DNA of 64,000 bases from Bacteroidales bacterium UBA5515 (GCA_002423895.1 DIOL01000012.1:245430-309429), one strand, 5' to 3'; positions 46,041 through 54,511 are shown, counted from the first letter of the stretch. The notes: generated from the sequence alone by a model not told the origin. Translations and numbers: made by a program.

Positions 46041-46247
46041 TTAGTCTTCTGTATTTTTGAATATAAAGAAGACATAACCAAAGTATTCTTTGTAAATATG
46101 AAATACTTCAATGAAAATAGAACATTCTTCCAAATAGCCTCCGGTATCCGACATTCTTAACTATTTAGGAGAAATAGCAGGAGAATTAACGATAGAAGAT
46201 ATACTACCAATATATTCTCTAAGTTCTGTATTGGGAAATAATTAGAT
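46041..46247 (-). pseudogene. C-terminal remnant of a methyltransferase-like gene
   Basis: Read on the minus strand, the frame gives FPNTELREYIGSISSIV…ISPK, a TAG stop, then LRMSDTGGYLEECSIF…KEYFGYVFFIFKNTED and a stop. The last 16 or so residues match the C-terminus of the intact methyltransferase at 53680-54456 (KEYFGYVFFIFKNIQD), and 46036-46093 matches 53675-53732 in 55 of 58 bases. Upstream of that the two genes are unrelated or much diverged. The gap 45731-46316 therefore holds broken gene pieces rather than functional genes. Confidence 0.7.
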
Positions 46248-46316
46248 ATTGTAATAGAATATATAGAGATGTTATGTATCTCTATTGCTACCTAATAAAC
46301 CAATAATTTAAATAGT

Positions 46317-47039
46317 TCAATGATATAATATTTTTGTTTTTATCTTTCTATAATATTTTGAGGAAGTACAATTGATATATTTAAATAGCAAATCGTGATT
46401 TAAAATTATAGATGTATAAGCTATTTCTAAACCCTCATTTATATAGTTTTTTGTAGCTTTAATTAAAGAAGTCTTTTCATATTTATTCTTATGTTTTAAT
46501 CCATAAAGTCTTGTATATAAGATAGATTTTCCTGTGGAAATATAGTATAGGTATAAAAGTGTTTCAACTCCAAATCGCGATTCTTTCATCCTTCCTAAAA
46601 TAGGCTCAATATCTTTTTTTAAAAGTACTCTTTCTCCTGTCAATATTTTAAGGGGATTGATTTCCTTACTTAGAATATTTACTGTTGAATAACCTAAGGT
46701 CATATTGCATTTATTTCTTAAATGTTCGACTACCATTTGATAAACGTAATTATATGGAATTATTATTTGATCGGCATCAACAAAAACTATTATATCGTTT
46801 GTTGCATATTCAACTCCTACAGCCATTGCATATCCCTTACCTTTATTTTTTGGCAAATTTATATCTATTATATCAATTTGTTGTTTTAAGTCTTTAATTA
46901 TTCCTTCTGTATTATCAGTGGAGCCATCATTTACTACTATAATTTCGTTAACTATTGAAAAAGTCTGAATTGAAAGAATTACATTTCTAATTGTTTTTTC
47001 TTCATTCAGTACACATATAATTGCTGTTATTTTTTCCAT
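46317..47039 (-). CDS. GT2-family glycosyltransferase (DPM1/dolichol-P-mannose synthase-like)
   Basis: The 240-residue protein is a soluble or peripheral GT-A glycosyltransferase: ITAIICVLNEEKTI at the start, VVNDGSTDNT (about 35-44), KNKGKGYAMAVG and IVFVDADQ (the DxD motif, about 84-91). It has no membrane helices, and its size resembles polyprenyl-phosphate mannose or glucose synthases. It is the last gene of the minus-strand lipid operon, one base after the hemolysin-type acyltransferase gene. It probably adds a sugar to a lipid made by the neighbouring enzymes. Confidence 0.82.
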   Translation of the reverse strand: MEKITAIICVLNEEKTIRNVILSIQTFSIVNEIIVVNDGSTDNTEGIIKDLKQQIDIIDINLPKNKGKGYAMAVGVEYATNDIIVFVDADQIIIPYNYVYQMVVEHLRNKCNMTLGYSTVNILSKEINPLKILTGERVLLKKDIEPILGRMKESRFGVETLLYLYYISTGKSILYTRLYGLKHKNKYEKTSLIKATKNYINEGLEIAYTSIILNHDLLFKYINCTSSKYYRKIKTKILYH

Positions 47040-47040
47040 A

Positions 47041-47847
47041 TTATTTTTTTAGGTTATAAACTTGTTGTTTCACCCATTGAGCCCATGCGTCTGTTGACTT
47101 TGATTTATCAAATGTGCTATATGAAATAGCTTTCCCTATTTTAACGCGTATAGTTTTATTTCTTTTGTTAAATATTTCATGTGGCAGCATTGATAATTCT
47201 ATTGTTGCTTTGATTCCTAATGCTTTTCTGATGACATAAATAAAATAGAACAAATATGAGTTTTTTCCATAAAAATAAAAAGGAATAATGTCTCGCTGGT
47301 TATCAACGGCTTGTTTGATAAAGCTCTTTTTCCAATGAGAATCTTCGATTTTTCGATTTTTCACTCTCGAAACAAGTCCTGCGGGGAAATGAGTAATGGG
47401 CAAATTAGATGCAAATAGTTTTTGAAGTTCAATTGTATAGTTCTTAGGATTTGTGCCAAAAACATTTACTGCAGCAATTTTAGATTTCAAATGTGGTATT
47501 AACAAAAAAGATTCATTACCAATTGCTCTAAAATCACCATATTTTTTACCAATAGTATATGTAAAAATTAAACCATCTATAAAACCAAATGGGTGGTTTG
47601 CAACAAAAAAGCATTTACCATTCTCTGGTAAATTATCAATTCCATCTATTTCCACTTTAATATTTAATTCTTCTATTATCTTAGACAAAAAATCGATTCC
47701 TTCATAATCGGAATATTTTGTAAGAATTCTATTGATTTCTTTTTCTCTAATAAATAATTTTAAAAAGTAAATGCAATACTTAGGCATATTTAGCAATAAG
47801 GTTGACTTGCTTTTTAATATAAGTTTATTTAAGTCAATATAATCCAT
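47041..47847 (-). CDS. PlsC-like acyltransferase, hemolysin/OlsB type
   Basis: The 268-residue protein carries the lysophospholipid acyltransferase motif NHPFGFIDG with His85 and Asp91; the spacing HX5D matches the hemolysin-like subgroup rather than the classical HX4D. THFPAGLVSR (about 152-161) is the second substrate motif of this subgroup. Members acylate ornithine, glycine or other amino lipids in Bacteroidetes and other phyla. It starts two bases after the patatin gene and ends one base before the GT2 gene. The acceptor here is unknown. Confidence 0.82.
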   Translation of the reverse strand: MDYIDLNKLILKSKSTLLLNMPKYCIYFLKLFIREKEINRILTKYSDYEGIDFLSKIIEELNIKVEIDGIDNLPENGKCFFVANHPFGFIDGLIFTYTIGKKYGDFRAIGNESFLLIPHLKSKIAAVNVFGTNPKNYTIELQKLFASNLPITHFPAGLVSRVKNRKIEDSHWKKSFIKQAVDNQRDIIPFYFYGKNSYLFYFIYVIRKALGIKATIELSMLPHEIFNKRNKTIRVKIGKAISYSTFDKSKSTDAWAQWVKQQVYNLKK

Positions 47848-47849
47848 GC

Positions 47850-48731
47850 TTACTTAGTGATATTTATTAAATAATTACGAACCGCTTTATTTGCCACAAA
47901 TTCTCCATATTTGATTAATTCGTCGGCTCTATGGAAATCAAAAGTACTTGCTCTGTTGCTTGGAATATTAATTAAAATGTCTGGTTTATATTTCTCAATA
48001 TTTAGTTCTGCAATTTTATGTACCATATAAGAAGAAGAGGTTGTAAGAAGAGAAATATAACCTATGCTCCTTTTGTTACCTGTTGCAATGAGCCTTGATA
48101 ACTTATCTGCCATATTTTTTAAATTATAATTATTTTGAGGTGAATTTAATAAATTATTCTCTTCAATAAAACTTTCTTTCTCCCCATACAAATTCACAAC
48201 AACAAGAATGTCATTCGATTGACGAATAACATGCTCTATAGGAATAGGATTTAAAACACCTCCATCAACAAGTATTGTATTTTTATACATTACAGGTGTA
48301 AAAACCGCAGGTATTGCTATCGATGCACGTATAGCTTCGTAATAACTTCCTTTTTCAAAAACTATAGACTTTTCATTTAGAATGTCAGTTGCAATAGCAG
48401 TAAAAGGGATATTCATATCTTCAATATTCATATCTGGGATAAAGTCTTTCATTTTTTCTAAAACCCTTTCTCCCTTTAAAAGACCTTGGTTTTTGATAGA
48501 AATATCCATAAGCCCCCATATTGCTTTTCTATCTAATGTTTTAACCCATTGGCTATAATTATCTAATTTACCCATTGCATAAAGGCCACCTATCATGGCA
48601 CCTATAGAAGAACCACTAATGGATGTTATCTTAAATCCATTGTTTTCAAGGGCTTTAATTACTCCTATCTCGGCTAAACCTCTTGCTCCTCCACTTGATA
48701 AAACTAAAGCTATATTTTTATTTGTATTCAT
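47850..48731 (-). CDS. Patatin-like phospholipase/lipid acyl hydrolase
   Basis: Starting at the ATG at 48731, the 293-residue protein shows the full patatin set: oxyanion loop SSGGARG (12-18), nucleophile Ser42 in GSSIG (40-44) and the dyad Asp156 in DGG (156-158). The body ends in an EYKPDILINIP segment typical of RssA/NTE-type patatins. A longer reading frame to 48767 would overlap the upstream gene by 50 bases and is less likely; the chosen start overlaps it by 14. In this operon it may remodel or recycle acyl chains on the lipid product. Confidence 0.85.
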   Translation of the reverse strand: MNTNKNIALVLSSGGARGLAEIGVIKALENNGFKITSISGSSIGAMIGGLYAMGKLDNYSQWVKTLDRKAIWGLMDISIKNQGLLKGERVLEKMKDFIPDMNIEDMNIPFTAIATDILNEKSIVFEKGSYYEAIRASIAIPAVFTPVMYKNTILVDGGVLNPIPIEHVIRQSNDILVVVNLYGEKESFIEENNLLNSPQNNYNLKNMADKLSRLIATGNKRSIGYISLLTTSSSYMVHKIAELNIEKYKPDILINIPSNRASTFDFHRADELIKYGEFVANKAVRNYLINITK

Positions 48732-49287
48732 GTAATTGAAATTTTTCTGGATATTTTGCTGTAACATTTTTATACATATTATTTATTTGTTGTATCACTA
48801 AGTTTATATCTTGTCGAGAATCAATAATTCCTTTTATCTCAATTTCTTTTTTCTTATAATCTATACTTGCTACTATAATGGGTACATTTGCTCGAGATGC
48901 CATATAATAAAAACCTTTATCCCATTTATTCGTTTTTGCCAATTTCCCCTCAGGAGAAAGAACTACATGCATAAATTTATCTTCTTTGAGTATTTTGGTT
49001 ACTTTTATGATTGCATTTTCTCCTTTAACTCCTCTAACAGGAATGGATCCATACCATTTCATTAACAAATTCATTGGAAAATAAAACAACTCTTTTTTGG
49101 ATAAAAAGATATGGTTTATTCCATATTCATTTATTGCTAACTTTCCATATAATGCATCAAAATAACTTGTATGAGGTGCAAAAATCACAATAGAACTATT
49201 TATATAATTTGGAAAGTTATCCTTAATCTCCCAACCTAAAATATATTCAAGAACAAATCCCGATATTGTCTTTGTTGTTTTTTTCAC
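48718..49287 (-). CDS. PlsC-family 1-acylglycerol-3-phosphate acyltransferase-like protein
   Basis: Using the GTG at 49287, which directly follows the stop of the upstream gene, the protein has 189 residues. It has the HX4D motif at His39-Asp44 (PHTSYFD), GSIPVRG (about 77-83) for phosphate binding and SPEGKL (about 110-115). A longer frame from 49338 would overlap the previous gene by 50 bases and adds no conserved sequence. It likely adds the second acyl chain to a glycerol-phosphate lipid. The 3' end overlaps the patatin gene. Confidence 0.8.
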   Translation of the reverse strand: MKKTTKTISGFVLEYILGWEIKDNFPNYINSSIVIFAPHTSYFDALYGKLAINEYGINHIFLSKKELFYFPMNLLMKWYGSIPVRGVKGENAIIKVTKILKEDKFMHVVLSPEGKLAKTNKWDKGFYYMASRANVPIIVASIDYKKKEIEIKGIIDSRQDINLVIQQINNMYKNVTAKYPEKFQLHEYK

Positions 49288-49288
49288 C

Positions 49289-49966
49289 TTAATTATTTTT
49301 ATCACGTTCGTCTGCAAACTTAAGTAATTGTAAACCATCCTTAATATTGGATATTAAAAGAATTAGTGTTGAAAAAGAGGCAAAGTAAACAAATGTTCCA
49401 TTAAATATTACTTCAATAATTAGTACCAAACATATTATTAATCTAACTTCCGTTGGTCCAAGCAGACCTGAATCAATAGAATATTTGTTTGTTATTTTGT
49501 ATCTTAAAAGTGTAATTATCATTTCTAAAGCATACATTACAATAAAACCATATCCAATTAATTCCCATTGAGAGCCAAGATAAAGAATAAAACCAATCCC
49601 TATTGCGGTAATACCAATCCAATCAATCATTATATCAAGACAAAATCCATACCATTTTCTTGGTTTTGATCTATAGTAAGCCAAACGACCATCAAGAGAA
49701 TCTCCAAACCAATTAATAAAACATCCAACTATCCCAAGTAATAGAAAGTTTGAGTTAATGAAAGCCCCTAAAACAAAACTGAGTCCAACTATCAAATTAC
49801 CAACTAAACCTATGACTGATAAGATATTTGAACTTATGCATGGAGGAATACATTGGACTAAAAACGCAATTGCCTTTTGTTCATATTTTCTTGTAATATT
49901 GGTTCTTTCTCTATCTTTAGCAATTACTTTAAGTACATTGTCTAATAATTCTTTATTTTTCTTCAT
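49289..49966 (-). CDS. CDP-alcohol phosphatidyltransferase with altered motif
   Basis: This 225-residue membrane protein has about six helices and the family signature DxxDGxxAR(x)8-9GxxxDxxxD, seen as Asp89, Asp92-Gly93, Ala96, Gly107, Asp111 and Asp115. The usual arginine after Ala96 is Tyr97. All four metal-binding aspartates are present, so catalysis is plausible, but the change may affect the CDP-alcohol specificity. The family makes phosphatidylglycerol phosphate, phosphatidylserine, phosphatidylinositol-type and other phospholipids. The gene lies 34 bases after the WecA-like gene and one base before the PlsC-like gene. Confidence 0.85.
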   Translation of the reverse strand: MKKNKELLDNVLKVIAKDRERTNITRKYEQKAIAFLVQCIPPCISSNILSVIGLVGNLIVGLSFVLGAFINSNFLLLGIVGCFINWFGDSLDGRLAYYRSKPRKWYGFCLDIMIDWIGITAIGIGFILYLGSQWELIGYGFIVMYALEMIITLLRYKITNKYSIDSGLLGPTEVRLIICLVLIIEVIFNGTFVYFASFSTLILLISNIKDGLQLLKFADERDKNN

Positions 49967-50000
49967 ATATATTTATAATATTATTATGCCTATTTAAAAT

Positions 50001-51143
50001 TTAATTTTCATTATGCAACGAATGACATATTCTTTTTTTATTCATTCCTTTTATTCTGAACTTAGTAAAATAGATTATTGCTCTAAAGTACAATATAAAT
50101 AAAACAATCATTAATGGAATAAATATATTATCAGTAAATATAGTTGATAATATTATTCCTATTATAGAAATAAAAATAGAAGATGTTAGTGTTATTAATG
50201 TGCTTGTTTGATGACATGCTCCTGTTCTAATAAGTAAATGATGTATGTGCGATTTATCCGGATTAAATGGAGATTTTCCTTTTTTTATTCGAGCACAAAA
50301 TACTCTTAATGTGTCTGCAAGTGGGATAAAGAAAAGAAGAACAATAACACCTATCTTTGATTTAATCTCAAAGCCAAGTATATTAATATCACTACCATAA
50401 CTTCCATTATATTGTATTGCTGCAATCATTACTGAAGCTAATATCATTCCTATTGAAAGCGATCCTGTATCGCCCATAAATATCCTTGAAGGCTCCCAAT
50501 TGAAATGAAGGAATCCTAAAATAGCTCCTATTATAGAAACACAAACAGACGACCAAAAGAATACATTTCCAAAACAATTTTTACAATAACCATCTGGCAC
50601 CAAAAATGAAAAGAAAATAAGTATAGGAATAAATACTGCTAAAGCTATTACTGATGCTTGTCCATCAATTCCATCAATCAAATTAAATGTATTAATAACA
50701 ACAATATAGAAAAATATTGTTCCGATATAACTAAACCAAATTGATGTTTCATAAAATCCTAAGAAACCATAGAAATTGTCTAATCTTAATCCCATTTTAC
50801 AAAAGAATAAAATAAAAGCTACTTCGATTAGTAATTTGTTTCTAGCTCTTAATGGATTTAAATCATCCATAATCCCGACAATTACAATACATAAAATTAC
50901 ATTTATGTAATATAATGCGAGCTCAATAGATACACCTCTTGTAATAGAAGGAAGAGCAAATATATATGAAATTAAAAATCCAAAGAAAATCACAACTCCT
51001 CCCAAATTATTTTTTTTATTCTTATGAATCTTCCTCCCTCCTGACACGTCAAAAATTTCGTATTTCGACATTAATTTAATAAAAACGGGCATAAAAATAA
51101 GCACCAACAGTAGAGATATAAAAAAACAATAAAACAGTGTCAT
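50001..51143 (-). CDS. WecA/MraY-family polyprenyl-phosphate sugar-1-phosphate transferase
   Basis: The 380-residue protein has about ten membrane helices and the GT4 signatures: GRKIHKNKKNNLGG near 36-49, IMDDLNPL with Asp93-Asp94, NLIDGIDG (154-161), FMGDTGS (222-228) and the cytoplasmic loop HIHH (299-302). It links a sugar-1-phosphate, often GlcNAc, to undecaprenyl phosphate. Related genes start O-antigen, teichoic or exopolysaccharide synthesis; here the gene is embedded in a phospholipid-type operon nine bases after fabZ, which is unusual. A glycan attached to a lipid carrier, or a sugar-phosphate lipid, is a reasonable inference. Confidence 0.87.
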   Translation of the reverse strand: MTLFYCFFISLLLVLIFMPVFIKLMSKYEIFDVSGGRKIHKNKKNNLGGVVIFFGFLISYIFALPSITRGVSIELALYYINVILCIVIVGIMDDLNPLRARNKLLIEVAFILFFCKMGLRLDNFYGFLGFYETSIWFSYIGTIFFYIVVINTFNLIDGIDGQASVIALAVFIPILIFFSFLVPDGYCKNCFGNVFFWSSVCVSIIGAILGFLHFNWEPSRIFMGDTGSLSIGMILASVMIAAIQYNGSYGSDINILGFEIKSKIGVIVLLFFIPLADTLRVFCARIKKGKSPFNPDKSHIHHLLIRTGACHQTSTLITLTSSIFISIIGIILSTIFTDNIFIPLMIVLFILYFRAIIYFTKFRIKGMNKKRICHSLHNEN

Positions 51144-51152
51144 AATGAATTA

Positions 51153-51632
51153 TTATCTTTTTACAACTTGAGTCATAAGCTCTGCTTCCGCAACAAGCCT
51201 ATCTCCAACATAAGCTTTTCCTTTCATCTTAAAAATACCTCTACGCATTGGTTCTTTTAAATACAACTTAGTAATTAAGATATCACCAGGAAAAACTTTT
51301 CTTCGGAATCTAACTCCATCTATTCTTAATAAATATGCTTTATATTTTTCAGGATTAGGATAATTCTTTAATAATAAAATCCCTCCTGTTTGCCCTAAAG
51401 CCTCAACTATTAATACTCCTGGCATAACTGGTTCTGAAGGAAAATGTCCATTGAAAAAATCTTCATTCCCAGTAATATTCTTTACCCCTATTACATAATC
51501 TTCATCTACTTCAACAATTTTATCAACTAGAAGCATTGGGAAACGATGGGGTAAAATTGTTTTAATATCGTTAATTGTATAAACTGGTTTTTTGTTAGGA
51601 TCGTAATGAGGTATTCCTTGTAAATTTTCCAT
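51153..51632 (-). CDS. fabZ: 3-hydroxyacyl-ACP dehydratase FabZ (stand-alone)
   Basis: FabZ dehydrates 3-hydroxyacyl-ACP in fatty acid synthesis. From the ATG at 51632 it has 159 residues; an in-frame GTG six bases earlier is less likely. The hot-dog fold motifs are HRFPMLLVDKI and NGHFPSEPVMPGVLIVEALGQ, with the catalytic histidine and glutamate at 63 and 77. Many Bacteroidales carry FabZ fused to LpxC; this one is single-domain and clustered with lipid genes, so it may be a second copy dedicated to acyl chains for the operon's product. That is inference. Confidence 0.9.
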   Translation of the reverse strand: MENLQGIPHYDPNKKPVYTINDIKTILPHRFPMLLVDKIVEVDEDYVIGVKNITGNEDFFNGHFPSEPVMPGVLIVEALGQTGGILLLKNYPNPEKYKAYLLRIDGVRFRRKVFPGDILITKLYLKEPMRRGIFKMKGKAYVGDRLVAEAELMTQVVKR

Positions 51633-51760
51633 AATCACTTTCTTTAATTGTTTTGTAATACTTATTTATAACTTATACTTCAATGGTTGATAGGGTACAA
51701 TATCATTTTTGCAGAATAATTATACTAATAACGTTTTGTAGTCAGTTTTCACAAAAAAAA

Positions 51761-52339
51761 TTATGATAACCCTTTAGTCAAAATTCCGATTAAACTTTCA
51801 AAATAAGGGGAATAGTGTTTGTATTTATCTTGAAGAAAAAAAGGAACTTCAAGTCCATATGAAACCATAATAAACATATCCAATAAAATGTCTATATCTT
51901 TAATTGGTGAAAATTCTCTTTTTTCAACACCATTTGAAATTATAGTCTTAAGCTTGTCTTTCTCCCAAGCTTCAAGTTCTGATCTTAATTCATCAATAAA
52001 GTGAAATTGCTCATAAAAGTCAGCTTTCAAAGTTTCTTGATAATTTGTAGAAATACTCAATACCTCCATTCTTTTTATGAAATATTGTTTGATTTTTTCA
52101 GATGAACTTAATTCCTCATTGTTTACAATTTTATTTAGATGCTTTTTAAAATTTTCAATTTCTACAGATACAACTTCTTTAAATAATTCCTCTTTGCTAG
52201 CAAAATGATAATATAAAGACCCTTTCGCCTTTCTAGCAATTTTCGCAATTTCATCCATTGACGTTTTATAAAAACCAAAACGGCTAAATAATTTATCTGC
52301 AACGTTTAAAATAGATTCTCTTGTGTTATCAATACTCAT
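51761..52339 (-). CDS. TetR-family transcriptional regulator of the lipid operon
   Basis: The 192-residue regulator starts at the ATG at 52339. A longer frame begins with a TTG at 52375, but that codon lies inside a near-perfect promoter box. The N-terminal helix-turn-helix is clear: TRESILNVADKLFSRFGFYKTSMDEIAKIA followed by KGSLYYHFASKEELF. The C-terminal ligand domain is unremarkable. It stands immediately upstream of and co-directional with fabZ (128 bases), so it probably controls the lipid genes in response to a fatty or acyl ligand. Confidence 0.88.
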   Translation of the reverse strand: MSIDNTRESILNVADKLFSRFGFYKTSMDEIAKIARKAKGSLYYHFASKEELFKEVVSVEIENFKKHLNKIVNNEELSSSEKIKQYFIKRMEVLSISTNYQETLKADFYEQFHFIDELRSELEAWEKDKLKTIISNGVEKREFSPIKDIDILLDMFIMVSYGLEVPFFLQDKYKHYSPYFESLIGILTKGLS

Positions 52340-52372
52340 ACTAACTTTTTGTACTAAATCTGTTTTTCGGTG

Positions 52373-52404
52373 CAAAGATAATCTTTGTTTCCTAATTCAC
52401 CAAA
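52373..52404 (-). promoter_or_regulatory. Promoter of the TetR gene
   Basis: On the minus strand TTTG (52404-52401), 20 bases, then TATCTTTG (52380-52373) fit the Bacteroidetes -33/-7 consensus very well. The predicted start near 52366 leaves a leader of about 27 bases and rules out the upstream TTG start. Confidence 0.75.
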
Positions 52405-52451
52405 TTATTATTCAATAATATTATTGAGGATTAGATATTATAATGAAAGAA

Positions 52452-52558
52452 GAGACTGTCTCATAAATCATATTTTACTATTATGCGATTCTTAATCAAT
52501 TGATGTTCAATTATTATTTTGTAGATTTATCATTAATTTTGAATTATAAGACAGCCTC
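52452..52558. mobile_element. MITE-like element or IS remnant, 107 bp
   Basis: GAGACTGTCTCATAA (52452-52466) and TTATAAGACAGCCTC (52544-52558) are inverted repeats matching at 13 of 15 positions, with ends like those of IS transposons (GAGNCTGTCT). No transposase is left and no target-site duplication is evident. The element sits between the TetR promoter and the end of rsgA. Confidence 0.65.
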
Positions 52559-52605
52559 CATAAGTCTTTTCTTAATTTCAAAGACTTTTTTATTAGATAG
52601 AAGAT

Positions 52606-53655
52606 TTATTGACTATATTTTTTATAGTCTTTCAGCATCTTACCAAAGGATTTATCTCTTTTTCTTTTCTCTTGTTCTGAGGCTGAAAAATGAAAAGCTT
52701 CCTTGCAAAGTTTTATATAGCTTTCGTAAACGCTGTTATCCAAAGTTCCATTTTGAAGTGCTTCAAGAACACTGCATCCTGGCTCATTTGTGTGAGTACA
52801 GTCTTTATATCGGCATGTTTTCTCTAAATCTGAAATATTTAAAACCGAGGATAAGGCATTTGTATTATCGGAAGTTATTCCAAATTCTCTTACTCCTGGA
52901 GAGTCTATCAATATTCCTGAATTATTAAGTAAAACCATTTCTCTTCGGGTTGAGGTGTGTCGACCTTTTCCTGTTGAATCACTTATTGAAGATGTTGCTA
53001 ATATTTCTTCCCCACACAAAGCATTTATAAGAGAACTTTTGCCTACTCCAGAAGAACCTGTAAATACTATTGTTTCTCCTTGTTTTATGTATTTACGCAA
53101 ATTATCTATCCTTTCTGGAAAAAGTACACTGGTTATGAAAACAGGCATATTATCTGAAAGGTGTTTTAATGAATGTTTTATTTCTTCTTCATTAAAACCT
53201 AAGTCTGCCTTAGTTAATACCAATACTGGGATTATACCTTCATCTAATATCTGAACCATAAAACGTTCTATCCTTCTTACATTGAAATTAGCGTCTAAGC
53301 TTTGAACTATAAATGCTTTATCAACATGAACAGCAATTGCCTGACGTTGAGATTCTGTGCCTGCTTTCTTTCTGTACAGGGTTTTTGTTCTTGGTAAGAT
53401 ATCATAAATTATTCCTTTGTCTTGGTCTGTGGGTTGAAAAATCACCCAGTCTCCAGTGCAAGGATATTCTTCAGGATTTCTTCCATATAGCATGTTTCCC
53501 GTTAATTCACACTTGAATAAACCTTCTTCTGCAATTACTTCATAGCATGTTCTATGTACTATTGACACACGACCATGTGAGAAATTATTAAATAGTGAAG
53601 ACTGTTTTTGTTGGAACAATGTATTATTCCAACCATATAATGACAGGTCATTCAT
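52606..53655 (-). CDS. rsgA: Ribosome small-subunit GTPase RsgA
   Basis: RsgA is a circularly permuted GTPase that helps late maturation of the 30S subunit. The 349-residue protein has an N-terminal OB fold, G4 LTKAD (147-151) before G1 GSSGVGKSS (200-208), G2 near GRHTSTRRE, G3 DSPG (251-254) and a C-terminal zinc knuckle with Cys281, Cys286, His288 and Cys294. Length and order are normal. It follows the methyltransferase gene at 24 bases on the same strand. Confidence 0.95.
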   Translation of the reverse strand: MNDLSLYGWNNTLFQQKQSSLFNNFSHGRVSIVHRTCYEVIAEEGLFKCELTGNMLYGRNPEEYPCTGDWVIFQPTDQDKGIIYDILPRTKTLYRKKAGTESQRQAIAVHVDKAFIVQSLDANFNVRRIERFMVQILDEGIIPVLVLTKADLGFNEEEIKHSLKHLSDNMPVFITSVLFPERIDNLRKYIKQGETIVFTGSSGVGKSSLINALCGEEILATSSISDSTGKGRHTSTRREMVLLNNSGILIDSPGVREFGITSDNTNALSSVLNISDLEKTCRYKDCTHTNEPGCSVLEALQNGTLDNSVYESYIKLCKEAFHFSASEQEKRKRDKSFGKMLKDYKKYSQ

Positions 53656-53679
53656 TGTCTTTAAAATTTAATTGCTTAA

Positions 53680-54456
53680 TTAGTCTTGGATATTTTTGAA
53701 TATAAAGAAGACATAACCAAAGTATTCTTTGTTGGTTTGGTAATATTCTATCTCTTGCTCCATTCTTTCAACAAAATCCTTAGCTGCTAAGCTGTAATTG
53801 TTTTCTTCAAGAAATGGTTGAAAACGAGTTTTTGCAATAGAATGATAATTATCAATCCAAGTGTATTCTGGTAATATGAAATGAGCTATTGGTTTATAAC
53901 CACAGTCTTCAATTATCTTTAATTTTGTTGAAATCATATCTATTTCAGAAACATTTTCTGTTATAAAACTAGAATCTTTTGGTCTTTGATTGCTTAACCA
54001 GCAACATTCTGTTACTGCCATATAACCATTTGGTTTAAGGTATTGCTTCCACTCTCTTAAACCTTTTTCAAATCCTATATGATAAATTGAACCTTCAGCC
54101 CAAATTACATCAAATTCATTTGCCTTAAAAGGTAATTCACACATTGAAGCAACAAGACCGGTAACTTTATCGGTTAAATTCTTCTTTTTTATTCTGTCGT
54201 TAAGCCCTTCAATCATCTTGGGGGCTATATCAACGGCAGTAATTTCACAATCAATATTCGATGCAATAATTTCTGTTTGTTTCCCAGTACCACATCCTAA
54301 ATCTGCAATCTTAAGTTTGGAAGAAGTATTATCCAAAAAGCTTAATGCTTTAAGGGTTTCCTTTTCTCCTCCAGGACCTTGAGAGCTAATGCCTGCAAAA
54401 AAGTTTATTACTAATTGAAAATCGAAATCTACTATTAATTTATTTTCTGTATTCAT
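53680..54456 (-). CDS. Class I SAM-dependent methyltransferase
   Basis: From the ATG at 54456 the protein has 258 residues; a longer frame from a GTG at 54477 is less likely. SAM-binding motif I is ADLGCGTGKQ (51-60), followed by ITAVDIAPKMIEGL (motif II) and FDVIWAEGSIYHIGF (motif IV region). It resembles the UbiE-like/Methyltransf_11 group; the substrate is unknown. It is upstream of rsgA in the same transcription unit. Its last codons are duplicated in the scar at 46041. Confidence 0.85.
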   Translation of the reverse strand: MNTENKLIVDFDFQLVINFFAGISSQGPGGEKETLKALSFLDNTSSKLKIADLGCGTGKQTEIIASNIDCEITAVDIAPKMIEGLNDRIKKKNLTDKVTGLVASMCELPFKANEFDVIWAEGSIYHIGFEKGLREWKQYLKPNGYMAVTECCWLSNQRPKDSSFITENVSEIDMISTKLKIIEDCGYKPIAHFILPEYTWIDNYHSIAKTRFQPFLEENNYSLAAKDFVERMEQEIEYYQTNKEYFGYVFFIFKNIQD

Positions 54457-54472
54457 GATTATTTGTATTTGT

Positions 54473-54511
54473 CTCACAAAGGAAATTTCCTAATTATTCA
54501 CTATTTGTGAG
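54473..54511 (-). promoter_or_regulatory. Inverted repeats in the methyltransferase promoter
   Basis: CTCACAAA (54473-54480) and TTTGTGAG (54504-54511) are perfect inverted repeats that flank a ten-base palindrome GGAAATTTCC (54481-54490). TTCCTTTG on the minus strand is a near match to the -7 element, so the repeats would overlie the promoter. Confidence 0.45.

Noticed and set aside
46138..46248. Plus-strand open frame of about 36 codons in the scar region
   Set aside because: The opposite strand keeps the same frame as the recognisable methyltransferase C-terminus, so the plus-strand reading is a shadow.
52500..52928. 142-residue plus-strand ORF covering the MITE and the end of rsgA
   Set aside because: Half of it is antisense to the RsgA C-terminal zinc region and the rest lies in the inverted-repeat element.
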